A stretch of 64,000 nt of DNA, taken from contig CAVRGW010000006.1 of NCBI GenBank assembly GCA_963720885.1, positions 62,001 to 126,000 on the forward strand. The letters run 5' to 3'. Position numbers and translations under genes: made by a program. The DNA comes from DATLLN01 sp963720885. Lineage in GTDB: Bacteria; Actinomycetota; Thermoleophilia; Gaiellales; JAICJC01. Of this stretch, positions 8,508 to 16,995 are shown in pieces; the first letter of the stretch is position 1, and each line of letters begins with the position of its first letter. The notes beneath the pieces are model-generated. The model did no database searches. It saw nothing but the letters and a program-made list of their open reading frames with translations, and was not told the DNA's origin.

Positions 8508-9400
8508 GCGACAGCGAGCGCCTGGTCGAGCTCGAGGACGGCGGCGTCCTCAATGTTGTCGAAATAGGTAACGGCTATCCGGTGATCGTGCTGCACGGCG
8601 GCCCGGGGCTCGACCACCACATGTTCCGGCCGTGGCTCGATCCGCTGGGCGAGCAGGGCCTGCGGCTGATCCTGGTCGACATGCGCGGCCAGGGCGGCTC
8701 ACCGCGGGTCGACCCGGAGACGCTGTCGGTGACCGTGTTCGCGCAGGACGTCGACCGGTTGGCCCGCGCCATGGAGCTCGAGAGCTTCGCCCTGATGGGC
8801 CATTCGTTCGGCGGCATCGTCGCGCTCGCGCACGCGCTGGAGCGGGGTAGCGCCTCGCACTACGTGATCTCCAGCGGCGCCGCGTCGAGCGAGGCGCTGA
8901 TGGCGGAGGTCGAGCGGGAGATCGAGCGGTTCGAACCGGCCAGCATGCGCGACCAGATCCGCAAGTCGTGGGATGACGAGGCGACGGTCGAGACCGTCGC
9001 CCAGGCCCGCGAGCTGATGGCTGCGCAGTGGCCGTTCCACTTCTGGGAGATGGGCGATGCGTACCGCACGTTCACCGAGCGCGACGACGTGGTCTACTCC
9101 CCTGACGTGCTCCGGCACTTCGCGGCCAAGGGCTACGGCGACTTCGAGTGGGTCGATCACCTGCGCTGGATCTCGAAGCCGATGCTGATCCTGACGGGCC
9201 GGTTCGAGCGGACGTGCTCCGTCGCGCAGGCCGAGGAGATCAATCGCGAGGTGGCCGGATCGCAGCTGGTGGTGATCGAGAAGGCGGCGCACATGACGTT
9301 CGTCGAGCAGCCCAAGGCGTACCAGGCGGCGATCCGCGGGTGGTTCACGGCGCAGGGCGTGATCGGTGTGCCGGAGGACGAGGCGGCGCAGGGCTCGTAG
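8504..9400 (+). CDS. alpha/beta hydrolase, proline iminopeptidase-like (S33)
   Basis: A 298-residue alpha/beta hydrolase. The oxyanion HGGPG motif lies at 31-35, the nucleophile elbow GHSFGG places Ser101 as nucleophile, and His263 in AAHMTF is the likely catalytic His. HGGPG is characteristic of prolyl aminopeptidases and related amide/ester hydrolases; the true substrate is open. Overlap (ATGA) with the acyl-CoA dehydrogenase gene suggests both act on one organic acid or lactone pathway. Confidence 0.87.
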   Translation: MSDSERLVELEDGGVLNVVEIGNGYPVIVLHGGPGLDHHMFRPWLDPLGEQGLRLILVDMRGQGGSPRVDPETLSVTVFAQDVDRLARAMELESFALMGHSFGGIVALAHALERGSASHYVISSGAASSEALMAEVEREIERFEPASMRDQIRKSWDDEATVETVAQARELMAAQWPFHFWEMGDAYRTFTERDDVVYSPDVLRHFAAKGYGDFEWVDHLRWISKPMLILTGRFERTCSVAQAEEINREVAGSQLVVIEKAAHMTFVEQPKAYQAAIRGWFTAQGVIGVPEDEAAQGS

Positions 9401-9404
9401 CTGC

Positions 9405-10046
9405 GTGAACGCCCTGGTCGTCCACGCCCACCCCGAGCCGCAGTCGTTCTGCTCGGCGCTCAAGGACACCGCCGCCGCGGAGCTGTCCGTGCTGGGATGC
9501 GAGGTCACCGTCTCCGATCTGTACGCCGAGCGGTTCCGGCCGGAGCTATCGGCCGACGACTTCACCAGCCGCCAGAACGCCTCGTTCCTGCGGCCCATGG
9601 AGGAGCAGCAGCACGGCGTGACCACGGGCACCCTGGCGCCTGACGTGACGCGCGAGGTCGAGCGGCTGCGCGAGGCCGACCTGCTGGTGCTGACCGCGCC
9701 GATGTGGTGGTTCTCGGTGCCGGCCATGCTCAAGGGCTGGTTCGACCGCGTGCTTGTCAACGGCTACGCCTACGGCACCGTCAAGGCCTGGACCGGCCCG
9801 CTGACCGATAAGCGGTCGCTGCTGGCGATGACCTGTAGCTACGAGCAGGCCGGATTCCGCGCCGGCGGATCGATTGGCGAACTGGAGCCGCTGCTCCGCC
9901 CGATCCAGCAAGGCACGCTGGCGTACTGCGGATTCCAGGTGCTGGAGCCGTTCATGGCGTACGCCGCCGACGCGGTCGACGACGGCGCTCGGGCGTCGAT
10001 GCTCGAGTCGTTCCGGTCGGTGCTGCGCGTGGCCGTGGAGCGTTAG
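9405..10046 (+). CDS. NAD(P)H:quinone oxidoreductase-type flavodoxin-fold protein
   Basis: A 213-residue protein of the KefF/NQO family: N-terminal LVVHAHPEPQSFCSAL phosphate loop for FMN/FAD, LTAPMWWFSVPAMLKGWFDRV (flavin and substrate contact, split here only by reading) and a late GGSIGELEP loop. It should reduce quinones or electrophiles with NAD(P)H by two-electron transfer. The GTG at 9405 lies just after the hydrolase stop (TAG 9398-9400), so it is the third gene of this operon. No membrane segment is seen. Confidence 0.85.
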   Translation: MNALVVHAHPEPQSFCSALKDTAAAELSVLGCEVTVSDLYAERFRPELSADDFTSRQNASFLRPMEEQQHGVTTGTLAPDVTREVERLREADLLVLTAPMWWFSVPAMLKGWFDRVLVNGYAYGTVKAWTGPLTDKRSLLAMTCSYEQAGFRAGGSIGELEPLLRPIQQGTLAYCGFQVLEPFMAYAADAVDDGARASMLESFRSVLRVAVER

Positions 10047-10055
10047 AACCGGTTC

Positions 10056-10244
10056 TCAGGCGGCGAGCAGGCGAACCTGCGTCGGCAGCCGGCCGTCCGG
10101 CGCCACGGCCGAGCGATAGGCCGACGCAGCACGGCGCACCGCTGCCATCCGGTCGCCGATCTGCGTCAGCGTGATCCACTCCCCGCCGCGATACCGGATC
10201 TGCACCGCGTACGTGGTCTCACGTCTCGTGTCGATCGCTTGCAT
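10056..10244 (-). CDS. small conserved-looking protein, function unknown
   Basis: A 62-residue protein, not recognised. It is compact and soluble: an N-terminal beta-rich half (TYAVQIRYRGGEWITLTQI) and a basic helix (DRMAAVRRAASAYRSAV). The ATG at 10244 stands ten bases after an AGGAGGG Shine-Dalgarno; a TTG at 10250 is the alternative. It lies downstream of and on the same strand as the nitrilase gene, separated by about 100 bases that can fold (see the leader entry). Confidence 0.6.
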   Translation of the reverse strand: MQAIDTRRETTYAVQIRYRGGEWITLTQIGDRMAAVRRAASAYRSAVAPDGRLPTQVRLLAA

Positions 10245-10250
10245 CCCCAA

Positions 10251-10300
10251 TTCTCCCTCCTGGCGGAGACGACATCCATGTCGCCGTGCTGCCAGGATTC
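10251..10300 (-). promoter_or_regulatory. folded leader that may hide the ribosome site of the 62-residue gene
   Basis: Read on the minus strand, CCTGGC (10291-10296) pairs with GCCAGG (10259-10264), and inside it CGACAT (10278-10283) pairs with ATGTCG (10270-10275). The 3' arm of the outer stem runs straight into the AGGAGGG ribosome-binding site. Such nesting can regulate translation (riboswitch, thermometer or protein site). I could not match it to a known riboswitch class by eye. Confidence 0.35.
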
Positions 10301-10341
10301 GTCACCCGTTTGGGGGATCCTCCCGTGAGTTGAAAATCGGG

Positions 10342-11166
10342 TCAGGCGGGTCCGCGAAGCGCCCGGTGACGGAGGGCGGGAAGCCGCTCCCGAACGCTCC
10401 GCTGGGCGTCCAGATCGAGCTCGGCGACGATCACGCCGTCGCCGTCGGGAGCCTCCGCCAGCACCACGCCCCAGGGGTCGACGATCATGCTGTGCCCGAA
10501 CGACGGCCTGCGCCCTCCGCCCGGGAATCCGTGCTGCCCGGCGGCCAGCACGAAGCACTGGTTCTCGATCGCCCGCGCGCGGAGCAGCGGCTCCCAGTGC
10601 GCCATGCCGGTGAGCAGCGTGAAGTTCGCGGGCACGCTCAGCACCAGCGCCCCGCGGTCGGTGAGCTCGCGGTACAGCTCCGGGAATCGCAGGTCGTAGC
10701 AGACGGTCAAGCCGACGGGCAGGCCGGCGAGCTCGGCGACCACCGGGTCGGAGCCGGGCGCCGTCCCGTCCGACTCGCGATAGGTGATCCCGCCGACGTC
10801 GACGTCGAACAGGTGGATCTTCGTGTACGCGGCGGCGATGGCTCCGTCCGGGCTGAAGGCGATCGACACGTTGCCGACGCCCGGCCCGTTGCCCGCACCC
10901 TCGATCGCGATGCTGCCGCAGATCAGGTCGATGCGGTGCTCGCCCGCCCAGCCGGCCAGCGCGTCGACGGTCTCGCCGCCGTCCAGCCGCTCTGCGTAGC
11001 GGGCGAGCTCCGGCCCATCGGCGACGGCGTTCCACTTCTCCGGCAGCAGCACGAGCTTGGCCCCGCGGGCGGCGGCCCGCGCGACCAGCGGCGCCATCCG
11101 CTCGATGTTCTCCGACTTGTCCGGCCCGGCGACGAACTGGACGCAGGCTGCCAGCAGGGTGTTCAT
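10342..11166 (-). CDS. carbon-nitrogen hydrolase (nitrilase superfamily, Nit1/Nit2-like)
   Basis: A 274-residue enzyme with the Glu-Lys-Cys triad of the nitrilase superfamily: Glu43 (LLPEKWN), Lys116 (YTKIHLFD) and Cys156 (TVCYDLRFPE). The HLFD and CYDLRFPELYR segments match the Nit1/Nit2 branch, whose members deaminate damaged metabolites such as deaminated glutathione or omega-amides. A role as an amidase in metabolite repair is the best inference. The ATG overlaps the ctaG stop (ATGA), making it the third gene of clpS-ctaG-nitrilase. Confidence 0.88.
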   Translation of the reverse strand: MNTLLAACVQFVAGPDKSENIERMAPLVARAAARGAKLVLLPEKWNAVADGPELARYAERLDGGETVDALAGWAGEHRIDLICGSIAIEGAGNGPGVGNVSIAFSPDGAIAAAYTKIHLFDVDVGGITYRESDGTAPGSDPVVAELAGLPVGLTVCYDLRFPELYRELTDRGALVLSVPANFTLLTGMAHWEPLLRARAIENQCFVLAAGQHGFPGGGRRPSFGHSMIVDPWGVVLAEAPDGDGVIVAELDLDAQRSVRERLPALRHRALRGPA

Positions 11167-11912
11167 GAGGGGGAACCTACCGCGTCCTCATCCATCATCG
11201 CCGTGAACGCCTGGAAGGCGGCGACGAACAGGATCACGCTCTGCTCGACCGCCATCATCATGCCGCCGAGCGACTGGTCCTCGAGCGGCGTCAGCCCCCA
11301 CAGGTGCGGCGTCGTGTCGTAGTACGGGTAGATCGTGGAGCCGGCCAGCGCGATCAGCAGCGCGACCGGCGCGGCCAGGAAGAACGCGGCCGCCAGGTAG
11401 ATCACCCGCGAGCCGTGGCGCATGCGGCCGGGCACCAGCGCCGGCCACCAGAATGCGAGGCCGGCGGTCACGAACAGCAGGTGCTCGATGCCCAGGGCCC
11501 AGCGGTGGTCGAGCGCGTAGCCGTAGACGCCGGGGATGTGGACGACGTACCAGACGGCGAGCCAGTAGGTGATCGCGACGCCCGGCCGCGTCATCACGCG
11601 CACCGCGGCGAGCCGCTCGGCGACCGCGGCCATCTGCGACGTCAGACCGAGCACCAGCAGCGGCGGCGCCCAGTCGGCCAGCATCACGTTCTGCAGCAGG
11701 TGGAAGCTGAGCATCGAGTTCAGCGCCAGGTGCTCGATCGGAGAGAGCAGCGCCAGCCCGACGATCAGCAGGCCGGAGAAGAAGCACGCCCGCCGCCAGA
11801 GCGGGACGGCGAAGTGAGGGGCGGCCCACGCGTACCAGATGCCGAACAGGACGATCGCGATCGCCCACTCGACGTCGGCGACCCCCTGCCACGGATCGAA
11901 CGCGAGCAGCAC
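11163..11912 (-). CDS. ctaG: cytochrome c oxidase assembly factor CtaG (caa3 type)
   Basis: A 249-residue polytopic membrane protein with about six or seven hydrophobic helices (near residues 12-30, 42-58, 78-95, 112-135, 145-165, 175-195 and 222-242). It carries the family's conserved segments SPIEHLAL, FHLLQNVMLADWAPPLL, a VVHIPG turn and IEHLLFV, with His residues placed to handle copper. CtaG-family proteins deliver copper to the CuB centre of cytochrome c oxidase. The GTG start at 11912 lies three bases after the clpS stop; the end overlaps the nitrilase start. No oxidase subunit genes are in the window. Confidence 0.87.
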   Translation of the reverse strand: MLLAFDPWQGVADVEWAIAIVLFGIWYAWAAPHFAVPLWRRACFFSGLLIVGLALLSPIEHLALNSMLSFHLLQNVMLADWAPPLLVLGLTSQMAAVAERLAAVRVMTRPGVAITYWLAVWYVVHIPGVYGYALDHRWALGIEHLLFVTAGLAFWWPALVPGRMRHGSRVIYLAAAFFLAAPVALLIALAGSTIYPYYDTTPHLWGLTPLEDQSLGGMMMAVEQSVILFVAAFQAFTAMMDEDAVGSPS

Positions 11913-11915
11913 GGC

Positions 11916-12221
11916 TCAGCCCGAGGACGACAGCGGCGCCATGGTCAGCCCGAAGTCGGAGAGCTGCTGCCAGTAGTGCTCGGCCATCTCCCGCCGCCCG
12001 GTCCAGACGATCGCCTGCCCCGTCGTGTGGATCGTGGTCGCGAGATCCATGCCCCGCTCGAAGGTCACGCCGGGCAGCGTTCGCGCCAGGGCGAACGCCA
12101 CGCCGTCGAACGTGTTGTGGTTGTCGTTCTTGACGATCACCAGCCACGGCCGGTCGCTGCCCGAGCCGGGCCCGGTGGACCGCGGCTTCTGCTTCCGGAC
12201 GGGTGGCGCGACGGTGCTCAT
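11916..12221 (-). CDS. clpS: ATP-dependent Clp protease adaptor ClpS
   Basis: A 101-residue protein with a disordered, basic N-terminus (about 1-25) and the ClpS core starting at VIVKNDNHNTFDGV, where the Asp/Asn pair contacts the free alpha-amino group of N-degron substrates. The later THTTGQA-equivalent (IHTTGQAIVW) matches the family's substrate pocket helix. ClpS delivers N-end-rule substrates to ClpA/ClpC-ClpP. It heads the clpS-ctaG-nitrilase operon, with a putative promoter just upstream. Confidence 0.92.
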   Translation of the reverse strand: MSTVAPPVRKQKPRSTGPGSGSDRPWLVIVKNDNHNTFDGVAFALARTLPGVTFERGMDLATTIHTTGQAIVWTGRREMAEHYWQQLSDFGLTMAPLSSSG

Positions 12222-12228
12222 GGATTCG

Positions 12229-12256
12229 AGTGTACCGGCGAAAACACCTGCTCAAG
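12229..12256 (-). promoter_or_regulatory. putative promoter of clpS operon
   Basis: On the minus strand CTTGAG (12251-12256) and TACACT (12229-12234) are 16 bases apart. The -10 lies about seven bases before the clpS ATG, so the transcript would have little or no leader, as is common in actinobacteria. Recognised by eye only. Confidence 0.4.
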
Positions 12257-12286
12257 CCCCGGTCGGTTTCGGCCGAAGAAAGCGGC

Positions 12287-12412
12287 GTGAGCATCGTCGC
12301 GACATTGCTCGCTGCGCAGCCGGCTGCCGACCAACAGGCCCAGGCGATCATCGTCTGGACCCTCGTCGCCCTGGCCGCGATCGCGACGCTCGTCCTCTTC
12401 GACCGGCACTGA
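12287..12412 (+). CDS. possible 41-residue single-span membrane protein
   Basis: A short frame from GTG 12287 encodes a polar N-terminus with Gln-rich segment (QPAADQQAQ) and one clear hydrophobic helix (about residues 21-37, IIVWTLVALAAIATLV) ending FDRH. It is divergent from clpS and too short to assign to a family. The GC-rich, purine-rich upstream sequence (GAAGAAAG) is only a weak ribosome site, so this is a candidate gene. Confidence 0.4.
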   Translation: MSIVATLLAAQPAADQQAQAIIVWTLVALAAIATLVLFDRH

Positions 12413-12487
12413 CCGCACCGGCTCGCCCCGGTAGGCTGGCGCGCGCATCGAGCTCGGCTCGGCGGAGAGCCTGCTCGCCGCGCTGAT

Positions 12488-12516
12488 GTAACAACGGGGT
12501 CTGACCCCGTTGTTAC
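12488..12516. repeat. perfect GGGGTCTGACCCC palindrome (copy C)
   Basis: A perfect 14-base inverted repeat, GTAACAACGGGGTC and its complement, around a single T. The TAA stop codon of hyuB (12513-12515, minus strand) lies inside one arm, so the element begins exactly at the end of that reading frame. No T tract follows on either strand. Confidence 0.8.
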
Positions 12517-14003
12517 ACGGCGCCCCATCCGCCGCCGCCCGGCGTGCGGATCTCGAGCACGTCCCCGGCCTTCAGATCCAGGCTGGTCTTCGCCGGGATG
12601 CGCCTGCCGTTGAGGCGGTTCTCGCCGCGAGCGCCGGGGGCGCCGCCGGCCGCGCCGGGCGGCCCGTGGCGCCGGCGCTCGGTCATCACCGAGACCTGGC
12701 AGTCCTCGAGCACCCGGTAGGCGCGGATGACGCCGTCGCCTCCCCGATACCTCCCGTCGCCGCCGCTTCGCCGCCGCACCTCATACCGCTCGATCCGTAG
12801 CGGGAACTCCTGCTCGAGCACCTCGACCGGAGTGTTCAGCGTGTTCGACATCGCCACGTGCACGGCGCTCGGACCCGGCGCGTCAGGGCAGGCACCCTGG
12901 CCGCCGCCGATCGTCTCGTAGTGCGTGAACCGGCTGTTGCCGAAGCTGACGTTGTTCATCGTGCCCTGACCCATCGCCGGGAGCGGCAACGCCTGGCCGA
13001 GCGCCGCCTGCACCACGTCGACGATGCGGCTGGAGGTCTCGACGTTGCCCGCGACGACGGCACCGGGGAACCGGGCGTTGACCAGGCAGCCCTCGGGCGC
13101 GACCACCTCGACCGGCGCGTACGCGCCTCCGGAGGCCGGGATGTCCGGATCGCAGGCCATCCGCACGACGTAGTAGACCGCCGACCGCGTGACGGCGATC
13201 GGGCAGTTGATGTTGCCCGGCTGCTGCGGCGCGGTGCCCGCGAAGTCCACGATCAGCCGCTTCCCGCGGACGGTCACGGCCACCTCGATCGGCACGTCCC
13301 TGGTCGAGATGCCGTCGCCCTCCATCACGTCCGCCGCGCGGTAGGTGCCGTCCGGCAGCCTGCCGACGCCTGCGGCGATCCGCCGCTCGCTGGCCGCGTG
13401 CAGCTCGTCCATGCCGCGCAGCAACCGCGCCCGTCCGAACCGCCGCGAGAGATCCGCGAGCCTCTCGGCCCCGGTGCGATGGCACGCCATCTGGGCCCGC
13501 AGGTCGGCCAGTCGCTCACGCGGATTGCGCATGTTCGCCATCATCAGGCGCTCGACGTCCGGAGTCAGGCGCACCGGCGGGATCACCAGCCCCTCCTGGT
13601 ACAGCTCCCGCGCGCCGACCGGCAAGCTGGCCGGCGACATCCCGCCGACGTCGGCGTAGTGGGCGCGCGAGACCAGCAGGCCAAGATCGCCCGCGACGGA
13701 TACGAGCGTGATGTCGGGCAGGTGCGTGCCGCCTGTGTATGGGTCGTTGACCACGATCACATCGCCCCGCTTCGGCTTCAGCTCGAGGCAGGCCGCGACG
13801 GCGTCGGGCATCGCGCCCAGATGCACCGGCATGTGCTCGGCCTGCACGATCATCCGCCCGCGGCGGTCGAACACGGCCGTCGAGCAGTCGCGCCGCTCCT
13901 TGATGTTCGCCGAGTGCGCGGCTCGGACGAGCGCCGCCCCCATCTCCTCGGCGACGCCACGCAAGGCGGAGCCCATCACCTGCAGCAAGGCGGGGTCGAT
14001 CAC
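12513..14003 (-). CDS. hyuB: hydantoinase B / oxoprolinase family subunit (HyuB)
   Basis: A 496-residue homologue of HyuB, the beta subunit of ATP-dependent N-methylhydantoinase, acetone carboxylase-like and 5-oxoprolinase systems. Typical segments are EEMGAALVRAAHSANIKERRD, DAEHMPVHLG-like (QAEHMPVHLGAMP), the NDPYTGGTHLPD metal/active-site loop, and a glycine-rich C-terminus (TPGGGGWG). The GTG at 14003 overlaps the hyuA stop (GTGA). The stop codon lies within palindromic repeat copy C. The exact substrate (hydantoin, N-methylhydantoin, 5-oxoproline) cannot be read from sequence alone. Confidence 0.9.
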   Translation of the reverse strand: MIDPALLQVMGSALRGVAEEMGAALVRAAHSANIKERRDCSTAVFDRRGRMIVQAEHMPVHLGAMPDAVAACLELKPKRGDVIVVNDPYTGGTHLPDITLVSVAGDLGLLVSRAHYADVGGMSPASLPVGARELYQEGLVIPPVRLTPDVERLMMANMRNPRERLADLRAQMACHRTGAERLADLSRRFGRARLLRGMDELHAASERRIAAGVGRLPDGTYRAADVMEGDGISTRDVPIEVAVTVRGKRLIVDFAGTAPQQPGNINCPIAVTRSAVYYVVRMACDPDIPASGGAYAPVEVVAPEGCLVNARFPGAVVAGNVETSSRIVDVVQAALGQALPLPAMGQGTMNNVSFGNSRFTHYETIGGGQGACPDAPGPSAVHVAMSNTLNTPVEVLEQEFPLRIERYEVRRRSGGDGRYRGGDGVIRAYRVLEDCQVSVMTERRRHGPPGAAGGAPGARGENRLNGRRIPAKTSLDLKAGDVLEIRTPGGGGWGAV

Positions 14004-15850
14004 CGGGTCACCTCCCACGTCCCGTCGGGGGTGCGCCGCGCGGTCCAGCCCTTCGCCACCCACAGGGTCGCCCCGTCCAGCGGTACGCGGGCCGGCCCGC
14101 GTACCCGCGCCACCCGCGGCGCCCGCGGCGGCGTGATTCTCGGTGCACGGCCTGACACCGTCGCTCGCAGGTTGATCACCTCGACCTCGCCGTCGCGGTC
14201 GTCGAACCCGAAACGCTGGCGGTGGCGCTGGTGGAACCGCTCGGACAGCGTCCGCCAGGGCGCCAGCGGGACGTTCAGCTCGAACCCCTGGCCGCGGTAC
14301 CGCAGATCGGCGGACGCCGCGCCCCGCGCCCCGCGCTCGCGCGGCAGCTCGGGCACCAGGCCGCGGGCCTCGGTCGCCGTCAGCGACGCCAGCGGGCGCA
14401 CGACCCCGCGCACGCCGTCGCGGCGGCGCTCGCAGCCGGCGATGCCGAGCGCCGACAGCACGCCGCTGGCGGCCGGCACACGGATCCGCCGGATGCCCAG
14501 GGAGTCGGCCACGCCGCAGCCGTGAAGCGGCCCGGCGCCGCCGAAGGCCACCAGCTCGAGGTCGCGCGGATCGTGTCCCTGCTGGACGCTGACCACCCGG
14601 ATGGCGCGCACCATCTCCTCGTCAGCCACGGCGACGATCCCCTCTGCCGCGGCGCGGAGGGTGCCGAACCCGCCCGCCACCGTCGCGATCGCCCGCTCGG
14701 CCGCACGCCGGTCGAGCGTCAGGTTCCCGGCCAGCGGCTGCGTCGCGGCGAGCCGGTCCAGCACCAGGTTCGCGTCGGTCACCGTCGGCAGCTCGCCGCC
14801 GCGGCCGTAGCAGGCCGGTCCCGGATCGGCGCCCGCGCTGCGCGGGCCGACCCGCAACGCTCCACCCTCGTCGAGCCAGGCGATGCTGCCGCCGCCCGCT
14901 CCGACCGTGTGGATGTCGAGCATCGGCAGACGCACCGGCAGGCCCGCCACCGTCCGCTCGGTCGAGCGGCCGGCGACGCCCTCGCGGATCAGGGACACGT
15001 CGCAGCTGGTGCCGCCCATGTCGAACGCCACCGCGTCTCGGGTACCACCCGCGATCACCGCCGCCACGCCGCCCGCCGGGCCGGACAGGAGCAGGCGGAC
15101 CGGGTGCGCGGCAGCCTCGTCCAGCGAGCAGAGGCCGCCGCTGGACTGCATCAGCAGCGGCTCGGGCAGACCGCGCGCGGCCACTCCCTCGCCCAGCCGG
15201 TGCAGGTAGCGCGCGGCGGCCGGCCCAAGGTAGGCGTCGACAGAGACGGTCGACGCCCGCTCGTACTCGCGGTACTCGGCGGCGATCTCGTGCGAGGCGA
15301 CGACGAACGCATCCGGCAGGTCGCGGCGCAGGGCGGCCGCCACACGCCGCTCGTGACATGGATCGATGTAGCTGTGCAGCAAGCAGACGGCAACCGCGTC
15401 CACCCCTGCGCGCCGCAGCCGCCGGGTCGCCGTGGCCACGGACTCAGGGTCGAGCCGGCGGAGCACTCCGTCCGGCGACAGCCGCTCGTCCACCTCGGCG
15501 GTCAGCTCGGGCAGCGGACGCGGGCGGTCGCGACACGGGCGGTACAGATGCGGGCGGGCCTGGCGGGCGAGCTCGAGCACGTCGGCGAACCCGCGCGTTG
15601 CAACGAGGCCGGTGCGCGCGCCGCGGCGCTCGAGCAGCGCGTTGGTGGCGACCGTCGTGCCGTGCGCGAGACTGGCGACCGACCCGGGCGCAATGCCCGC
15701 GGCGTCCAGCGCCTCGCCGATCCCCTGGATCATCCCTCGCGAGGGGTCGTCCGGGGTCGACGACACCTTCGCCGTGGTCACGCGGCCGCGGTCGACCACC
15801 ACCACGTCGGTGAATGTCCCGCCGATATCGACGCCGATCAGGGTGCTCAT
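14000..15850 (-). CDS. hyuA: hydantoinase A / oxoprolinase family subunit (HyuA)
   Basis: A 616-residue ASKHA-fold subunit that activates the cyclic amide with ATP. It has the N-terminal phosphate-1 loop GVDIGGTFTDVVVV, the AHGTTVATNALLERRGA segment, the second phosphate loop FDMGGTSCDVSLI and the GPAGGV adenosine region, in the expected order. Length is slightly short of the usual 650-700. The ATG at 15850 is preceded by a GCTGGGA site. It is divergent from the C45-type hydrolase with only 29 bases between starts, so both promoters must overlap or lie within coding sequence. Confidence 0.92.
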   Translation of the reverse strand: MSTLIGVDIGGTFTDVVVVDRGRVTTAKVSSTPDDPSRGMIQGIGEALDAAGIAPGSVASLAHGTTVATNALLERRGARTGLVATRGFADVLELARQARPHLYRPCRDRPRPLPELTAEVDERLSPDGVLRRLDPESVATATRRLRRAGVDAVAVCLLHSYIDPCHERRVAAALRRDLPDAFVVASHEIAAEYREYERASTVSVDAYLGPAAARYLHRLGEGVAARGLPEPLLMQSSGGLCSLDEAAAHPVRLLLSGPAGGVAAVIAGGTRDAVAFDMGGTSCDVSLIREGVAGRSTERTVAGLPVRLPMLDIHTVGAGGGSIAWLDEGGALRVGPRSAGADPGPACYGRGGELPTVTDANLVLDRLAATQPLAGNLTLDRRAAERAIATVAGGFGTLRAAAEGIVAVADEEMVRAIRVVSVQQGHDPRDLELVAFGGAGPLHGCGVADSLGIRRIRVPAASGVLSALGIAGCERRRDGVRGVVRPLASLTATEARGLVPELPRERGARGAASADLRYRGQGFELNVPLAPWRTLSERFHQRHRQRFGFDDRDGEVEVINLRATVSGRAPRITPPRAPRVARVRGPARVPLDGATLWVAKGWTARRTPDGTWEVTR

Positions 15851-15879
15851 TCCCAGCGGCAAGGATATGCTGGAAGCAG

Positions 15880-16995
15880 ATGGATTTCCCCGTCCACCAC
15901 TCGACGGAGGCGACGCCGCGCGACCGCGGCCACGGGCTGGGCGCCGCGCAGTCGGAGCGGATCGCGGCCGTGGTGGAGATCTACGAGCGGCTGTTCCAGC
16001 ACACCGCGCAGATCGGGCCGGACGAGATCCGCCGGCTCGGCGGATCGGCCATGGAAGTGATCCAGGGCTGGGCACCCGACCTGGCCGAGGAGATCGAGGG
16101 GATCGCCGCCGGCAGCGGACACGACGTCGCGGTGATCGCGGCGACGAACGCCCGCACCGAGATCCTGGCCGCCGGCCGGGGCGAGTGCTCCACGATCGCC
16201 TGCCTGGGCAACGCGACGGCGGACGGCGAGCCGATCGGCATTCAGACGTGGGACTGGCACAACGACCTGGCCGAGTGCTGGATGGTGTGGCGGATCGACC
16301 ATGCCGACGGCCGGCGGGTCGAGACGATGACCGAGGCGGGTATCGTCGGCAAGGTCGGCATGTCCTCGCAGGGCGTCGGCGTGCTGTTGAACATCCTCGG
16401 ACACGGCAAGGACGGGCCACCGATCGGCGTTCCCGTCCACGTCATGTGCCGGCGCGTCCTGGACGAGGCGAACGGCGCCGTCAAGGCGCTCGAGCTGCTC
16501 GCCGGCGCCGAGGTTTCGGCGAGCAGCGCGGTGACGATCGTCGCCGACGACGTCGACGGCGGCGCCTGCTGCACGGTCGAGCTGTCGCCGGCCGGGCCGG
16601 GCTTCGTGACGCCGGACGACCGCGGCGTGCTTGCCCACACCAACCACTTCGTCGCCGAACCGGGCAGGCTGGACGACACGATGGTGCGCCTCGGGCCCGA
16701 CTCCGTCCTGCGGCTCGACCACGCGCGGCGCGGCATGGCGCGGCTGGCCGAGGGCACGATCGACGAGGACTCGATCCTCGGCGTGATGCACAGCCATCGC
16801 GGCGGCAGCGGCGCGATCTGCTGCCACCCAGTACCTGATGCCCCCTTCGGCGAGCGCTGGCAGACGCTGGCGACGGTCACCGTGCGCCCCTCGCGCCGGG
16901 AGATGACGGTGCGCCGCGGCGGTCCGTGTCAGTGGTGGAGCACGGACGCGGCGGCCAGCACGTCGCTCTCCCGCCAGGGCAGCGCCGCCAGCTGA
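15880..16995 (+). CDS. C45-type Ntn hydrolase (acyl-CoA:6-APA acyltransferase-like)
   Basis: A 371-residue protein of the AAT/peptidase C45 family. The N-terminal domain (about 1-102) ends in GRGE-Cys103-STIA, the expected autocleavage point that would free Cys103 as N-terminal nucleophile. TWDWHND follows, a conserved loop of the beta subunit, and later THTNHF-like (AHTNHFVAEPG). Family members cleave or transfer acyl groups on small amides. The last 67 bases overlap the convergent amidase gene. Its position between hyuAB and an amidase suggests a role in the same amide pathway. Confidence 0.85.
   Translation: MDFPVHHSTEATPRDRGHGLGAAQSERIAAVVEIYERLFQHTAQIGPDEIRRLGGSAMEVIQGWAPDLAEEIEGIAAGSGHDVAVIAATNARTEILAAGRGECSTIACLGNATADGEPIGIQTWDWHNDLAECWMVWRIDHADGRRVETMTEAGIVGKVGMSSQGVGVLLNILGHGKDGPPIGVPVHVMCRRVLDEANGAVKALELLAGAEVSASSAVTIVADDVDGGACCTVELSPAGPGFVTPDDRGVLAHTNHFVAEPGRLDDTMVRLGPDSVLRLDHARRGMARLAEGTIDEDSILGVMHSHRGGSGAICCHPVPDAPFGERWQTLATVTVRPSRREMTVRRGGPCQWWSTDAAASTSLSRQGSAAS

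Noticed and set aside
12858..16060. Plus-strand frames of 555 and 612 residues opposite hyuA/hyuB
   Set aside because: Low-complexity antisense frames; the minus strand carries complete family signatures.
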